Below, piece by piece: positions 21,777 through 30,509 of a stretch of DNA of 64,000 nucleotides. The stretch spans positions 124,001 to 188,000 of the forward strand of contig JAUSFB010000073.1 of NCBI GenBank assembly GCA_030651575.1. The letters are read 5' to 3'. Origin of the DNA: Phaeospirillum sp. GTDB taxonomy: Bacteria > Pseudomonadota > Alphaproteobacteria > Rhodospirillales > Magnetospirillaceae. The notes beneath the pieces are model-generated. The model was given only the letters and a program-made list of their open reading frames with translations, was not told the origin of the DNA and did no database searches. A program made the position numbers and the translations under genes. The first letter of the stretch is position 1. The number at the start of each line of letters is the position of its first letter.

Positions 21777-23033
21777 GTGAAGGTCGTCGTCATCGGCGCC
21801 GGAGTGGTCGGAACCGCCTGCGCCTGGTATCTCGCCCAGGAAGGCCACGAGGTCACCGTGGTGGACCGGCGCGAGGCCGCCGGGCTGGAAACCAGCTTTG
21901 CCAATGGCGGCCAGGTATCGCCCTGCCACGCCGAACCCTGGGCCAATCCCGCCGTCATTCCCAAAGTGCTGAAATGGTTGGGCCGCGAGGACGCGCCGCT
22001 GCTGTTCCGCTGGCGGCGCTGGGACCCGGCGCTGTGGGCCTGGGGCCTGCGCTTCCTCGCCAACTGCACCGCGGCCCGCGCCGCCGTCAATACCGAGCGC
22101 ACCTTGCGGGTGGCGCTGTATTCCCGCCTCTGCCTCCAGCAATTGCGGGCCGAGACCGGCATCCAATACGACCAGAAGACCAAGGGCATCCTGCATATCT
22201 ACCGCGACGGCGGCGAATTCGCCCATGCCTGCGCCGCCGCCGAGCTGATGCGCCGCCACGGCCTGAAGCGGCTGGCCCAAAGCCCGGTCGAATGCGTCGC
22301 CATCGAGCCGGCCCTGGCCGCCGTCGCCTCCGAATTGGCCGGCGGCATCTTTACCCCCGACGACGAAAGCGGCGACGCCCATAAATTCACCACCGGACTG
22401 GCGGCCCTGGCGGCGGCCAAAGGCGTCGCATTCCGCTGGAGCGTTCCGGTGTCGGGATTGGTGCGCGACGGCGACCGGGTCGCCGGACTGGCCACCGAGA
22501 CCGGAACCATCGCCGCCGACGCCTATGTGCTGGCCGCCGGCTGCGACAGCCCACTGCTGGCGCGGCCACTGGGCCTGCGGCTGCCCATCGTGCCGGCCAA
22601 GGGCTATTCCATCACCGTGCCGGTGGCGGGGCATTCCGGCGCGCCCTCGGTCTCCATCACCGATGACGAGCACAAGATGGTCTATTCCCGCCTGGGCGAC
22701 CGGCTGCGCGCCGCCGGAACCGCCGAGATGACCGGCCATGACCGCACCCTCAATCCCAGGCGGCTCGCCATGATCCAAGATCACGCCCGCCGCCTGTTCC
22801 CCGATGGCGGCGACTTCGACCGGGCCGAACCCTGGGCCGGGTTGCGCCCGGTGACCCCCGACAGCGTGCCGCTGCTGGGAGCGACGCCCCTGGCCAATCT
22901 GTGGCTGAACACCGGCCACGGCACCTTGGGCTGGACCATGGCCTGCGGCTCGGGCCGGCTCGTGGCGGCGCTGGTCTCGGGCAGACGGCCCGAGATCGAC
23001 CTGGGCGGCCTGGGACTCCACAGAAAGCGGTAA
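21777..23033 (+). CDS. dadA: D-amino acid dehydrogenase
   Basis: FAD enzyme of 418 residues that oxidises D-amino acids, chiefly D-alanine, passing electrons to the respiratory chain at the membrane. The N-terminal dinucleotide fold VVVIGAGVVGTACAWYLAQEGHEVTVVDR is clear, then the family motif ETSFANGGQVSPCHAEPWANP, and the C-terminal FAD motif WAGLRPVTPDSVPLLG. The start is GTG with GGGAGA six bases upstream. No alanine racemase partner adjoins. Confidence 0.93.
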   Translation: MKVVVIGAGVVGTACAWYLAQEGHEVTVVDRREAAGLETSFANGGQVSPCHAEPWANPAVIPKVLKWLGREDAPLLFRWRRWDPALWAWGLRFLANCTAARAAVNTERTLRVALYSRLCLQQLRAETGIQYDQKTKGILHIYRDGGEFAHACAAAELMRRHGLKRLAQSPVECVAIEPALAAVASELAGGIFTPDDESGDAHKFTTGLAALAAAKGVAFRWSVPVSGLVRDGDRVAGLATETGTIAADAYVLAAGCDSPLLARPLGLRLPIVPAKGYSITVPVAGHSGAPSVSITDDEHKMVYSRLGDRLRAAGTAEMTGHDRTLNPRRLAMIQDHARRLFPDGGDFDRAEPWAGLRPVTPDSVPLLGATPLANLWLNTGHGTLGWTMACGSGRLVAALVSGRRPEIDLGGLGLHRKR

Positions 23034-23094
23034 CCCCCTTCTTCGGTGGAATTGCCGCCGCCGGACGAGGGGTGTAGGATTCACCATCGACGCA

Positions 23095-23550
23095 ATGGAT
23101 GCAGAGGCCGTCATGCTGGCTTGGCGAGACGCCATGAGCGTCGGACATCACGAGATCGACAACGCGCACAAGCACTTCATCAAGCGGATCAACGCATTCG
23201 AAAAGGCGTTGGCGAGCGATGGGGAGCGGGTGGCGATCGGCCTGTTCCTGACCGGCCTCTATGAAGAAGCCACCATCAATTTCGGGCGGGAAGACAAGGT
23301 CCAGCGCGAATGCAACTACCCCTTCCACGAGGCCCATGCCCGCGAACATGCCGCCCTGCTGGCCACGGTGGAAAAGCTTCAGGGCCGCTTTGCCGCCCTG
23401 GGCGAGAATGGCAGCCACGACCCTCTGCTGCACGAAGTCTCGGCCCTGATCAAGGAGTGGATCACCATCCATATCGTCCAAAGCGATACCAGGGTGAAAC
23501 CCTACTGGCTGCGCAAGAACAACATCTTCACCAAATCCTCGCGGGGATAG
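23095..23550 (+). CDS. Bacteriohemerythrin-like protein with one altered iron ligand
   Basis: A 151-residue four-helix protein of the hemerythrin family, which binds O2 at a di-iron site. Expected ligands are visible: H25 (NAHKHF), E66, H81 and H85 (HAREH), H126 and D131 (HIVQSD). The position of the conserved HFxxE histidine is Asn62 (NFGRE), an AAT codon. This loss may leave an incomplete or modified metal site. The ATG at 23113 (residue 7) has AGAGG five bases before it and is an alternative start. It follows dadA by about 60 bases. Confidence 0.82.
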   Translation: MDAEAVMLAWRDAMSVGHHEIDNAHKHFIKRINAFEKALASDGERVAIGLFLTGLYEEATINFGREDKVQRECNYPFHEAHAREHAALLATVEKLQGRFAALGENGSHDPLLHEVSALIKEWITIHIVQSDTRVKPYWLRKNNIFTKSSRG

Positions 23551-23572
23551 GACGCGAAAGACAGGCGCGGCA

Positions 23573-24502
23573 TCATCCGTCGGCGCGGATGCGGACGATC
23601 AGCTCGCCCTTGACCGCCTCCGCCTGGGCGGTGTCCACCTGACAGGTTCCCGCTGCCTCGTGGCCGCCGCCGCCATAGGCCAGCATCAGCCGGCCGACAT
23701 CGGTCCTGGACGAACGGTCGATAATCGACTTGCCCACCGCGAACACGGTGTTGAGCTGCTTTGCCCCCCACATCACATGCATGGAAATATGGGACTGGGG
23801 AAACAGCGCGTAAACCATGAAGCGATTGGCGGCATAGATCGTATCCTCGTCCCGCAGGTCCAGCACCGCCAGCTTGTCATGCATGACGGTGCAGCGGATC
23901 AGCTGGTGTTCAGCCCGCTCGGCATGGTCCTCGTAAAGCCGCAGCCGCTCGACCACGTCGGGCAGCGCCAGAATTTCGTCGATGCTGTGATTGCGGCAAT
24001 AGCCGATCAGATCGAGCATCAGCTGGGTGTTGGAAATGGTGAAGTCGCGGAATCGCCCCAGGCCGGTGCGCGGGTCCATGATGAAGTTCAACAGCGTCCA
24101 GCCCGAGGGGGCCAGAATCTCGTCCTCGGAATACTGGGCGGAATCGGCCTTATCGACCGCCTCCATCATCTCTTCCGAGATATGGGGAAAGCGCGCCTTG
24201 CCGCCGAAATGGCGATAGACCACCCGCGCCGCCGAGGCCGCGGTGGGATCGATCACATGATTGGACCGCAACTTGACCCGCAACAGCTCGCTGGCATGGT
24301 GGTCGAAACATATATGGACGCCGTCCACATAGGGCAGGTTGGTGGTGATGTCGTTGGCGGTAACCGCGATCTTGCCGTCCTGCATGTCCTTGGGATGGAC
24401 GAACAAGATGTCGTCGATCATGTCCAACTCGCGCAGGAGAGTGGCGCAGACCAGACCATCGAAGTCTGATCGTGTCACCAGACGGAACTTCTCGCCGGAC
24501 AT
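23573..24502 (-). CDS. DHH-family phosphoesterase (exopolyphosphatase-like)
   Basis: A 309-residue protein with the DHH superfamily metal motifs: DFDG at residues 13-16, DHH in CFDHHASE, and the DHHA1 motif GGGGHEAAGT near the C terminus. Relatives act as exopolyphosphatases, nanoRNases or related phosphodiesterases; the sequence does not decide which. AAGGGGGA precedes the ATG. It converges with the hemerythrin-like gene, leaving only 22 bases between stops. Confidence 0.8.
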   Translation of the reverse strand: MSGEKFRLVTRSDFDGLVCATLLRELDMIDDILFVHPKDMQDGKIAVTANDITTNLPYVDGVHICFDHHASELLRVKLRSNHVIDPTAASAARVVYRHFGGKARFPHISEEMMEAVDKADSAQYSEDEILAPSGWTLLNFIMDPRTGLGRFRDFTISNTQLMLDLIGYCRNHSIDEILALPDVVERLRLYEDHAERAEHQLIRCTVMHDKLAVLDLRDEDTIYAANRFMVYALFPQSHISMHVMWGAKQLNTVFAVGKSIIDRSSRTDVGRLMLAYGGGGHEAAGTCQVDTAQAEAVKGELIVRIRADG

Positions 24503-24573
24503 CCGGTCCCCCTTTCCTGCAATTGACCGTGCTCAACGTATGACGCCCTGAAACAATGGGCAAGACGGGCTGA

Positions 24574-25323
24574 TTATTTTTTCGGCATCTTTTCCGCCAG
24601 CATGTCCATCAGCCTACTGGGAAGGCAGCCGGAAAGTCGCGCCAGCACATGCATGGGCCAGGGAAAGGCGATCCGGCCGCGCCCTTGCTCCAGGCCACGC
24701 CGGATAATGGCGGCGGCGGGCTCCACCGGCATCAGAAACGGCATCTTGAAGCGGTTCACCGCCGTCATGGGCGTGACGACAAAGCCGGGGCAGATCACCG
24801 AGACCGAAACCCCGTCCGCCGTCAGTTCGCCCCGCAACGCCTCGCCCCAGACCCGCACCGCCGCCTTGGAGGCGCAATAGGCCGGCGCGCCGGGAAAACC
24901 GCGAAACCCGGCCAGCGAACTCATGATGCCGATCCGGCCGCGCCGCCGTCGCCGCATGGGCTCCAGCGCTGGCATCACCGTATTGATCACGCCGTCGAGA
25001 TTGACCGCGAAGATGGCGCGGGTCTGCCCGATGCTCTCGCCGCCGCCGCCGGTACCGGCCGAGATTCCGGCATTGGCGATCACCAGATCCAATGGCCGAC
25101 AAGCCTCGGAACACGCCACCCAGTCCGCCATGGCCTCGCGGTCGGTGACGTCGAGCGCCGTGGCGAACACCTCGGCGCCCCTGTCGCGGCAGGCATCCGC
25201 CACCGCATCCAACCGTCCGGTATGGCGGCCGGACAGATGAAGGGTGACGCCGGGACGGGCGTGGGCCAGGGCGAGAGCGGCGCCCAGGCCGGACGACGCC
25301 CCGGTCAGCAGGACCGAATTCAT
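24574..25323 (-). CDS. Short-chain dehydrogenase/reductase
   Basis: A 249-residue SDR with the NAD(P)-binding motif TGASSGLGAALA, the NAG motif VIANAGIS, and the catalytic Ser-Tyr-Lys (MSSLAG, YCASK). Substrate cannot be told from sequence. The C terminus has an extra 30 residues with a hydrophobic patch. Its ATG overlaps the HepT stop by four bases (ATGA), so it is probably co-transcribed with the toxin-antitoxin pair even though the functions look unrelated. Confidence 0.85.
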   Translation of the reverse strand: MNSVLLTGASSGLGAALALAHARPGVTLHLSGRHTGRLDAVADACRDRGAEVFATALDVTDREAMADWVACSEACRPLDLVIANAGISAGTGGGGESIGQTRAIFAVNLDGVINTVMPALEPMRRRRRGRIGIMSSLAGFRGFPGAPAYCASKAAVRVWGEALRGELTADGVSVSVICPGFVVTPMTAVNRFKMPFLMPVEPAAAIIRRGLEQGRGRIAFPWPMHVLARLSGCLPSRLMDMLAEKMPKK

Positions 25324-25664
25324 CCCTCGCCGCTCAACATCGTCCGCAAGGGCCCCACCAGGGGAGGCAGATCATGGCGGGCGGAGGCGAAGATGATGGA
25401 CGGATCGACCGAATGGTATTCATGGACCAGGATGTTGCGGATCTCGGTCATCCGGCTCCAGGGGATCTCGGGATGACGCTCGGTGATGGTCTGGGGCACC
25501 CGTTTTGCGGCCTCGCCGACGATTTCCAGGTTGCGGATCACCGCGTCCACCGAGCGGTCATCCGCGACGAACTCGCTTTCGCTCATGCCGGCGGTATAGC
25601 GGTGAATCCGCTCGATCGCCTCCAGGATATCTTCGATCCGAACCCGCCAATCCTTGAACGTCAC
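25320..25664 (-). CDS. HepT-like HEPN toxin (DUF86)
   Basis: A 114-residue helical protein of the HepT family. The RNase motif R-X4-H-X-Y is exact: R76, H81 and Y83 in RNILVHEY. In the studied HepT/MntA systems the toxin cuts RNA and is silenced by AMP groups that MntA adds to the tyrosine of this motif. The GTG start at 25664 overlaps the MntA stop (GTGA) and has AGGAGG ten bases upstream. The same frame is open further upstream, but that part is antisense-like read-through. Confidence 0.85.
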   Translation of the reverse strand: MTFKDWRVRIEDILEAIERIHRYTAGMSESEFVADDRSVDAVIRNLEIVGEAAKRVPQTITERHPEIPWSRMTEIRNILVHEYHSVDPSIIFASARHDLPPLVGPLRTMLSGEG

Positions 25665-26104
25665 GTCTTGCAGACCTCCTGGCTGTACACCTGGAGACAC
25701 TCCGCCAGGATGCGTTTTTTCAGGCGCGGCTTGATGTTGCCCGAAGTGATCAGATCGACCGGACGCCCCAGAAGCCCCTCCAGCGCCTGTTTCAGCTCCA
25801 CATAGCGAAACAGGCCGCCGGGATGGCCGGGATGAAAGGTCACCATCAGGTCGATATCGCTGGTGGGCCGGGCCTCGTCGCGGACCACCGAGCCGAACAG
25901 CGACAACGAGCGGACCCCGAACCGCTCCATGACATCGGGGCGGCTGTGCAGGCGCTCCACCACCTCGTCGCGGCCAATGGGCTGACGCCGGCGCGAAATA
26001 CGCCCGGCATAGCTGCGCACCGCCTCGGCCTTGTCGGCGGGGACGCGTACCACGATCTCGACCACATTGGGGCGGCCGCGTTGCGGCCGACGACGCTCGT
26101 TCAT
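25661..26104 (-). CDS. MntA-like nucleotidyltransferase antitoxin
   Basis: A 147-residue protein with a minimal nucleotidyltransferase domain at about residues 45-145. The motif GS-X10-DXD is exact (G71, S72, D83, D85 in GSVVRDEARPTSDID). It should neutralise the HepT toxin by AMP transfer. The first 45 residues are an arginine-rich extension containing a strand-helix pattern (VVEIVVRVPADKAEAVRSYAG) that resembles a ribbon-helix-helix DNA-binding unit. It is first in the pair and coupled to hepT by a four-base overlap. Confidence 0.84.
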   Translation of the reverse strand: MNERRRPQRGRPNVVEIVVRVPADKAEAVRSYAGRISRRRQPIGRDEVVERLHSRPDVMERFGVRSLSLFGSVVRDEARPTSDIDLMVTFHPGHPGGLFRYVELKQALEGLLGRPVDLITSGNIKPRLKKRILAECLQVYSQEVCKT

Positions 26105-26205
26105 ACCGAAAGGATAGCTCTCCTGCGGCGGTTGCGAAAGGTGCTTGGAGGGTGGCGAGCGGCGGGGCTATAAACAGGCCGACCAATTTATGTGAGGTAG
26201 TCCAA

Positions 26206-27105
26206 GTGACCGTCGCCAGCATGACCGGCTATGCCCGCGCCGAAGGGCGCGACGCCCAGACCGCCTGGGTGTGGGAAGCCAAAAGCGTCAATGGCCGTGG
26301 GCTGGAGCTGCGCTGTCGGCTGCCCTCCGGTCACGACGCCCTGGAAGTCGCGGCCCGCGATGCCGCTGCCAAGCGCCTGAAACGCGGCAATATCCAGTTG
26401 TCGCTGACCATCAGCCGAGTCGGAGAGCAATCGCTGCTTCAGGTCAACACTCCCCTGCTGGGCCAGCTGCTGTCCATGTGCAAGGAGTGGGAGGGCCGCT
26501 TTCCCGGCGTCGCCCCGGCCCGCCTCGACGGCCTGCTGGCCATCCGGGGCGTGCTGGAACCGGTGGTCGATGCCGAGGCCGGCGATACCGACGCCGACCG
26601 CCAGCAGCGTGAGGCCGCCCTGAGGACGACCCTGGACAGCATGCTCGACCAGCTGGCGGCCATGCGCCGCGACGAAGGCGCCCGCATCGGGGCCGTACTG
26701 AGCGCCCAACTGGACGAAATCGCCACCCTGGCGGCCAAGGCCGGCGCCTGCGCCGCCCTGCGCCCCGACGCCATCCGCGACCGCTTTCGCGCCCAGCTGG
26801 CGTCGGTGCTCGAAGCCGCCCCCAGTCTGGCCGAGGATCGTCTGGCCCAAGAAGTGGCGCTGCTGGTGCTGAAGGCCGATGTGCGCGAGGAACTCGACCG
26901 CCTCAACGCCCATGTGGCCGCCGCGCGCGAGCTGATCGGCCAGGGCGGCGCCATCGGGCGCAAGCTCGACTTCCTCGCCCAGGAATTCAACCGCGAGGCC
27001 AATACGCTGTGCTCCAAATCCTCGGATGTGGAGCTGACCCGCGTCGGCCTCGACCTCAAGGCCGTGATCGACCAGTTCAAAGAGCAGGTCCAGAACATCG
27101 AGTAG
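26206..27105 (+). CDS. YicC-family endoribonuclease-like protein
   Basis: A 299-residue YicC/YloC-family protein; members have been described as endoribonucleases linked to RNA turnover and stationary-phase survival. It starts with SMTGYARAEG, has the SVNGRGLELRCRLP segment and ends in the conserved REANTLCSKSSDVELTRVGLDLKAVIDQFKEQVQNIE block (DUF1732). The GTG start at 26206 has GAGG eight bases upstream; ATG 26221 is an alternative. It sits six bases before gmk, the standard yicC-gmk arrangement. Confidence 0.94.
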   Translation: MTVASMTGYARAEGRDAQTAWVWEAKSVNGRGLELRCRLPSGHDALEVAARDAAAKRLKRGNIQLSLTISRVGEQSLLQVNTPLLGQLLSMCKEWEGRFPGVAPARLDGLLAIRGVLEPVVDAEAGDTDADRQQREAALRTTLDSMLDQLAAMRRDEGARIGAVLSAQLDEIATLAAKAGACAALRPDAIRDRFRAQLASVLEAAPSLAEDRLAQEVALLVLKADVREELDRLNAHVAAARELIGQGGAIGRKLDFLAQEFNREANTLCSKSSDVELTRVGLDLKAVIDQFKEQVQNIE

Positions 27106-27111
27106 AAAGCC

Positions 27112-27756
27112 ATGACCAACGCGACTTCGACCATCGGCCGCCGTGGCCTGATGCTTGTGATGTCCTCGCCCTCCGGGGCCGGCAAGACCACTATCACCCG
27201 CGCCCTGCTGCAACGGGATGCCGGGATCACCATGTCGATCTCGGCCACCACCCGCGCACCGCGTCCGGGCGAGGTGGACGGCAAGGATTACTTCTTCGTC
27301 CCGGTTGAAAAGTTCCAGGGCTGGGTCAGGGACGGCCAATTCCTGGAGCACGCCAAAGTGTTCGACAATTACTACGGCACCCCCAAAGGTCCGGTGGAAG
27401 ACGTGCTGCGCCAGGGCCGCGACGTGCTGTTCGACATCGACTGGCAGGGCACCCAACAGGTGCGCGACACTGCCCGCGCCGATCTGGTGTCGGTCTTCGT
27501 GCTGCCGCCCTCGGTGGCCGAGTTGGAGCGCCGTCTGCACACCCGCGCCCAGGACAGCGCCGAAGTGGTGGCCAAGCGCATGGCCAAGGCCGGCGACGAA
27601 ATGAGCCACTGGCCGGAATACGATTACATTATCGTCAACGACGACCTGGAACGCTCCATCGCCAGCGTCCAGGCCATCCTGACCGCCGAACGCCTGAAGC
27701 GCGAGCGCCAGGTGGGCATGCACGACTTCGTCAGCCGCCTGCGCGGGATGGAATAG
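27112..27756 (+). CDS. gmk: Guanylate kinase
   Basis: Phosphorylates GMP to GDP. The 214-residue protein has the P-loop SSPSGAGKTTITRAL, the GMP-binding SISATTRAPRPGEVDGKDYFFV and the DIDWQGTQQ motif. It is co-transcribed with the upstream yicC-family gene and converges on aroC. The family and completeness are not in doubt. Confidence 0.98.
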   Translation: MTNATSTIGRRGLMLVMSSPSGAGKTTITRALLQRDAGITMSISATTRAPRPGEVDGKDYFFVPVEKFQGWVRDGQFLEHAKVFDNYYGTPKGPVEDVLRQGRDVLFDIDWQGTQQVRDTARADLVSVFVLPPSVAELERRLHTRAQDSAEVVAKRMAKAGDEMSHWPEYDYIIVNDDLERSIASVQAILTAERLKRERQVGMHDFVSRLRGME

Positions 27757-27810
27757 GAAAAAGGCTTGAGGCTTAGGCCCCCCCTTGACGGGGTAGGGTC
27801 CGGGGTCGCG

Positions 27811-28902
27811 TCAGAAACCTCCCGATTGAGCCCGCAGCCGCAACAGGTGATCGGCCAGGGTGCAGGCCATCATGGCCTCGGCCACCGGCACCGCCCGGAT
27901 GGCAACGCAAGGGTCGTGGCGGCCCTTGGTGGAGACCTCCACCTCATTGCCATGAATATCGACGCTTTGCTTGGGGGTGAGGATCGAGCTGGTCGGCTTG
28001 ACCGCCAGACGCACCACCACATCCTGGCCGGTGGAGATTCCACCCAGGATGCCGCCGGCATGATTGGACAGAAAATGGACCTTGCCGCCGTCGCCCATGC
28101 GCATCTCGTCGGCATTGGCCTCGCCGGTCAGGGCGGCAGTGGCGAAGCCGTCGCCGATCTCCACCCCCTTGACCGCGTTGATGCTCATCATCGCCTTGGC
28201 CAGATCGGCGTCGAGCTTGTCGTAGACCGGGGCGCCCAGACCGACCGGTATACCCTGGGCCACCACCTCGACCACGCCGCCGATGGACGACCCGCCCTTG
28301 CGGACGCCGTCGAGGTAGACTTCCCACTGGGCCGCAGCCCTGGCGTCGGGGCACCAGAACGGATTGACCTCGATCTGCGCCCAATCCCAGACCGACCGGT
28401 CTATGACATGCGGCCCCATCTGGACCATGGCGCCGCGCAGGGAGACTCCCCCCGGGACCAGGGCGTTCAGCACCGCCCGCGCCACCGCGCCGGCAGCCAC
28501 CCGCATGGCGGTTTCACGCGCCGAGGACCGGCCGCCGCCGCGATAATCGCGGATGCCGTATTTCTGCTGATAGACCCAGTCGGCGTGACCGGGACGGAAG
28601 CTGTCCTTGATCTCGCCGTAATCCTTGGACCGCTGATCGGTATTTTCGATCAGCAACCCGATGGGCGTACCGGTGGTCGCCCCCTCGAACACGCCGGACA
28701 GGATCTTGACCGTATCGGCTTCCTGGCGCTGGGTGGTAAAGCGGTTCTGCCCCGGCTTGCGCCGGTCCAGCCAGACCTGAATATCGGCCTCGGTCAGCGG
28801 AATGCGCGGCGGCACGCCATCGACCACGCACCCGATCGCCGGCCCATGGCTTTCGCCAAAGGTGGTGAAGCGGAACAGATGGCCGAAGCCGTTGCCGGAC
28901 AT
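27811..28902 (-). CDS. aroC: Chorismate synthase
   Basis: Last enzyme of the shikimate pathway; it makes chorismate from EPSP with reduced FMN. The 363-residue protein begins [32 protein letters not shown], a textbook family N terminus, and retains the [21 protein letters not shown] signature and GGISTGQD. It is 40 bases downstream of fabI. A class II DAHP synthase for the first pathway step lies elsewhere in the window (51891). Confidence 0.98.
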   Translation of the reverse strand: MSGNGFGHLFRFTTFGESHGPAIGCVVDGVPPRIPLTEADIQVWLDRRKPGQNRFTTQRQEADTVKILSGVFEGATTGTPIGLLIENTDQRSKDYGEIKDSFRPGHADWVYQQKYGIRDYRGGGRSSARETAMRVAAGAVARAVLNALVPGGVSLRGAMVQMGPHVIDRSVWDWAQIEVNPFWCPDARAAAQWEVYLDGVRKGGSSIGGVVEVVAQGIPVGLGAPVYDKLDADLAKAMMSINAVKGVEIGDGFATAALTGEANADEMRMGDGGKVHFLSNHAGGILGGISTGQDVVVRLAVKPTSSILTPKQSVDIHGNEVEVSTKGRHDPCVAIRAVPVAEAMMACTLADHLLRLRAQSGGF

Positions 28903-28942
28903 GATGTTTTGTCCCTCGAATACCGGGCGGGCGCGGCGGCTC

Positions 28943-29755
28943 TCAGACCACCGCGATATCGGGGGCGTCCACCGCCTTCATGCCGACAACGTGATAGCCG
29001 CAATCCACATGATGGGTCTCGCCCGACACGCCGGACGACAGGTTGGACAGCAGGTACAGGCCGGCGCCGCCGATATCGTCCAGGGTGACGTTGCGCTTCA
29101 GCGGGCTGTTGTACTGGTTCCACTTGAGGATATAGCGGAAGTCGCCGATGCCCGAGGCGGCCAGGGTCTTGATCGGGCCGGCCGACAGGGCGTTGACGCG
29201 GATGTTCTGGCTGCCCAGATCGACGGCGAGATAGCGCACCGAGGCTTCCAGCGCCGCCTTGCAGACGCCCATGACGTTGTAATGGGGCATCACCCGCTCG
29301 GCGCCGTAATAGGTCAGGGTCAGCAGCGAACCGCCGTCCGGCATGATCGCCGAGGCCCGACGCGCCACCGAGGTAAACGAAAACACCGAGATGTGCATGG
29401 AGGTCAGGAAGTTCTGCAACGAGGTGTCGGCATAACGGCCGCGCAGCTCTTCCTTATCGGAATAACCGATGGCGTGGACCACGAAGTCCAGCTTGCCCCA
29501 CTCCTTTTCGATGGTGTCGAACACCGCATCGATGGAAGCCTCGTCCGAGACGTCGCAGGGCAGCACCAGCTTGGACCCGACGCTTTCGGCCAGGGGCCGC
29601 ACGCGCTTTTCCAGCGCCTCGCCCTGGAAGGTGAAAGCCAGTTCGGCCCCCTGGGCGCGCGCCGCCTGGGCAATGCCCCAAGCGATGGAACGATCATTGG
29701 CGACGCCCATGACCAAGCCTCTTTTGCCGGCCATCAGGGGAGCGGGAGCGGTCAT
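28943..29755 (-). CDS. fabI: Enoyl-[acyl-carrier-protein] reductase (NADH)
   Basis: Reduces the enoyl-ACP double bond, the final step of each fatty acid elongation cycle. The 270-residue SDR-type protein shows [15 protein letters not shown], the FabI catalytic Y-X6-K (YNVMGVCK), and [14 protein letters not shown], the substrate loop. GAGAGGA lies before the ATG. FabI is the triclosan-sensitive reductase type. It is followed by aroC on the same strand. Confidence 0.97.
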   Translation of the reverse strand: MTAPAPLMAGKRGLVMGVANDRSIAWGIAQAARAQGAELAFTFQGEALEKRVRPLAESVGSKLVLPCDVSDEASIDAVFDTIEKEWGKLDFVVHAIGYSDKEELRGRYADTSLQNFLTSMHISVFSFTSVARRASAIMPDGGSLLTLTYYGAERVMPHYNVMGVCKAALEASVRYLAVDLGSQNIRVNALSAGPIKTLAASGIGDFRYILKWNQYNSPLKRNVTLDDIGGAGLYLLSNLSSGVSGETHHVDCGYHVVGMKAVDAPDIAVV

Positions 29756-29860
29756 GCGAGTCCTCTCTTAAGGAATTGAGACATAGCCGAAAACCGGCCA
29801 AGTGCTCCTACATACACGAAAGAGAGGAACCGGCAAAGCCGGATGAGATGGAAGCCGACC

Positions 29861-30295
29861 TTAGCCCAGAATCTCCTCCAGATCGTGTTTGACCGCCACT
29901 TCGCGCTCGAAGCTGACCAACTCCGCTCCCAACGCGTCGCGGATCGAGACCATGCCGACGGGAACGCCGCCATCGACCACCGGCATGTGTCGGAAGCCGG
30001 AATCATTCATCATGTGCAGGGCGTGACCCAGGCGGCGGTCGGCGGTGATGGTGGCGGGCTTGGCGGTCATGACCTCCGACAGGTGCGTGGCGTCGGGATT
30101 TTTTCCCTCGGCCAGCACCCGGAACAACCCGTCACGCTCGGTGAAAATACCCACCAGCTTGCTGGCTTCGACCACCATGACCGCACCGACCTTGCACTGT
30201 TTCATCTCGCAGGCGGCGGCGCGCACGGTAGCGTCGGGGGGCATGGTCAGGATGGTCTGGGTCTTGATGACGTCGCGAATCAGCCGAGGACACAT
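29861..30295 (-). CDS. Two-CBS-domain protein
   Basis: A 144-residue cytoplasmic protein consisting of a single Bateman pair: CBS1 at about residues 8-65 (GAVMVVEASKLVGIFTERD) and CBS2 at about 75-130 (HMPVVDGGVPVGMVSIRD). Stand-alone CBS pairs bind adenine nucleotides and regulate partner enzymes or channels; no partner is evident here. GGGAG lies upstream of the ATG. Downstream comes fabI, 105 bases away. Confidence 0.88.
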   Translation of the reverse strand: MCPRLIRDVIKTQTILTMPPDATVRAAACEMKQCKVGAVMVVEASKLVGIFTERDGLFRVLAEGKNPDATHLSEVMTAKPATITADRRLGHALHMMNDSGFRHMPVVDGGVPVGMVSIRDALGAELVSFEREVAVKHDLEEILG

Positions 30296-30370
30296 GGACG
30301 TGACTCCCTACTCCATTGCTTCGTCATCCAATATGGCCCCGCCCGGCTCTCCCATCAATGAGGGTTATTT

Positions 30371-30442
30371 TTTGTCCCTCAAGCGCCGGGTGGGCCACAT
30401 CCGTGGCCCTTGGCCGCAACTCCGCGCCGGCGGCGCGTCGGG
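30371..30442 (+). repeat. REP-like palindromic repeat, copy 1
   Basis: TTTGTCCCTCAAGCGCCGGG leads into the hairpin GGGCCACATCCGTGGCCC, then TTGGCCGCAA, a second hairpin (CCGCGCCGGCGGCGCG) and GTCGGG. Directly followed by copy 2 in the same orientation. Located between the divergent end of hpnJ and the CBS gene. Confidence 0.75.
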
Positions 30443-30501
30443 TTTGTCCCTCAAACGCCGGGCGGGCCACATCCGTGGCCCTTGGCCGCAAGCCCGTCGG
30501 G
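30443..30501 (+). repeat. REP-like palindromic repeat, copy 2
   Basis: Tandem partner of copy 1, identical over TTTGTCCCTCAA, CGCCGGG and the hairpin GGGCCACATCCGTGGCCC with the TTGGCCGCAA tail. It lacks the second hairpin and ends CCCGTCGGG just before the hpnJ stop. Confidence 0.75.
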
Positions 30502-30509
30502 ATGCAACC

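Noticed and set aside
25665-26222. Upstream extension of the HepT frame to 300 residues
   Set aside because: The extra part overlaps the MntA gene in another frame and is arginine-rich nonsense; the GTG at 25664 has a Shine-Dalgarno site and the usual HepT length.
27757-27810. A CCCC-TTGA-CGGGG hairpin between gmk and aroC as a terminator
   Set aside because: The stem is only four or five pairs with no T tract; too weak to list.
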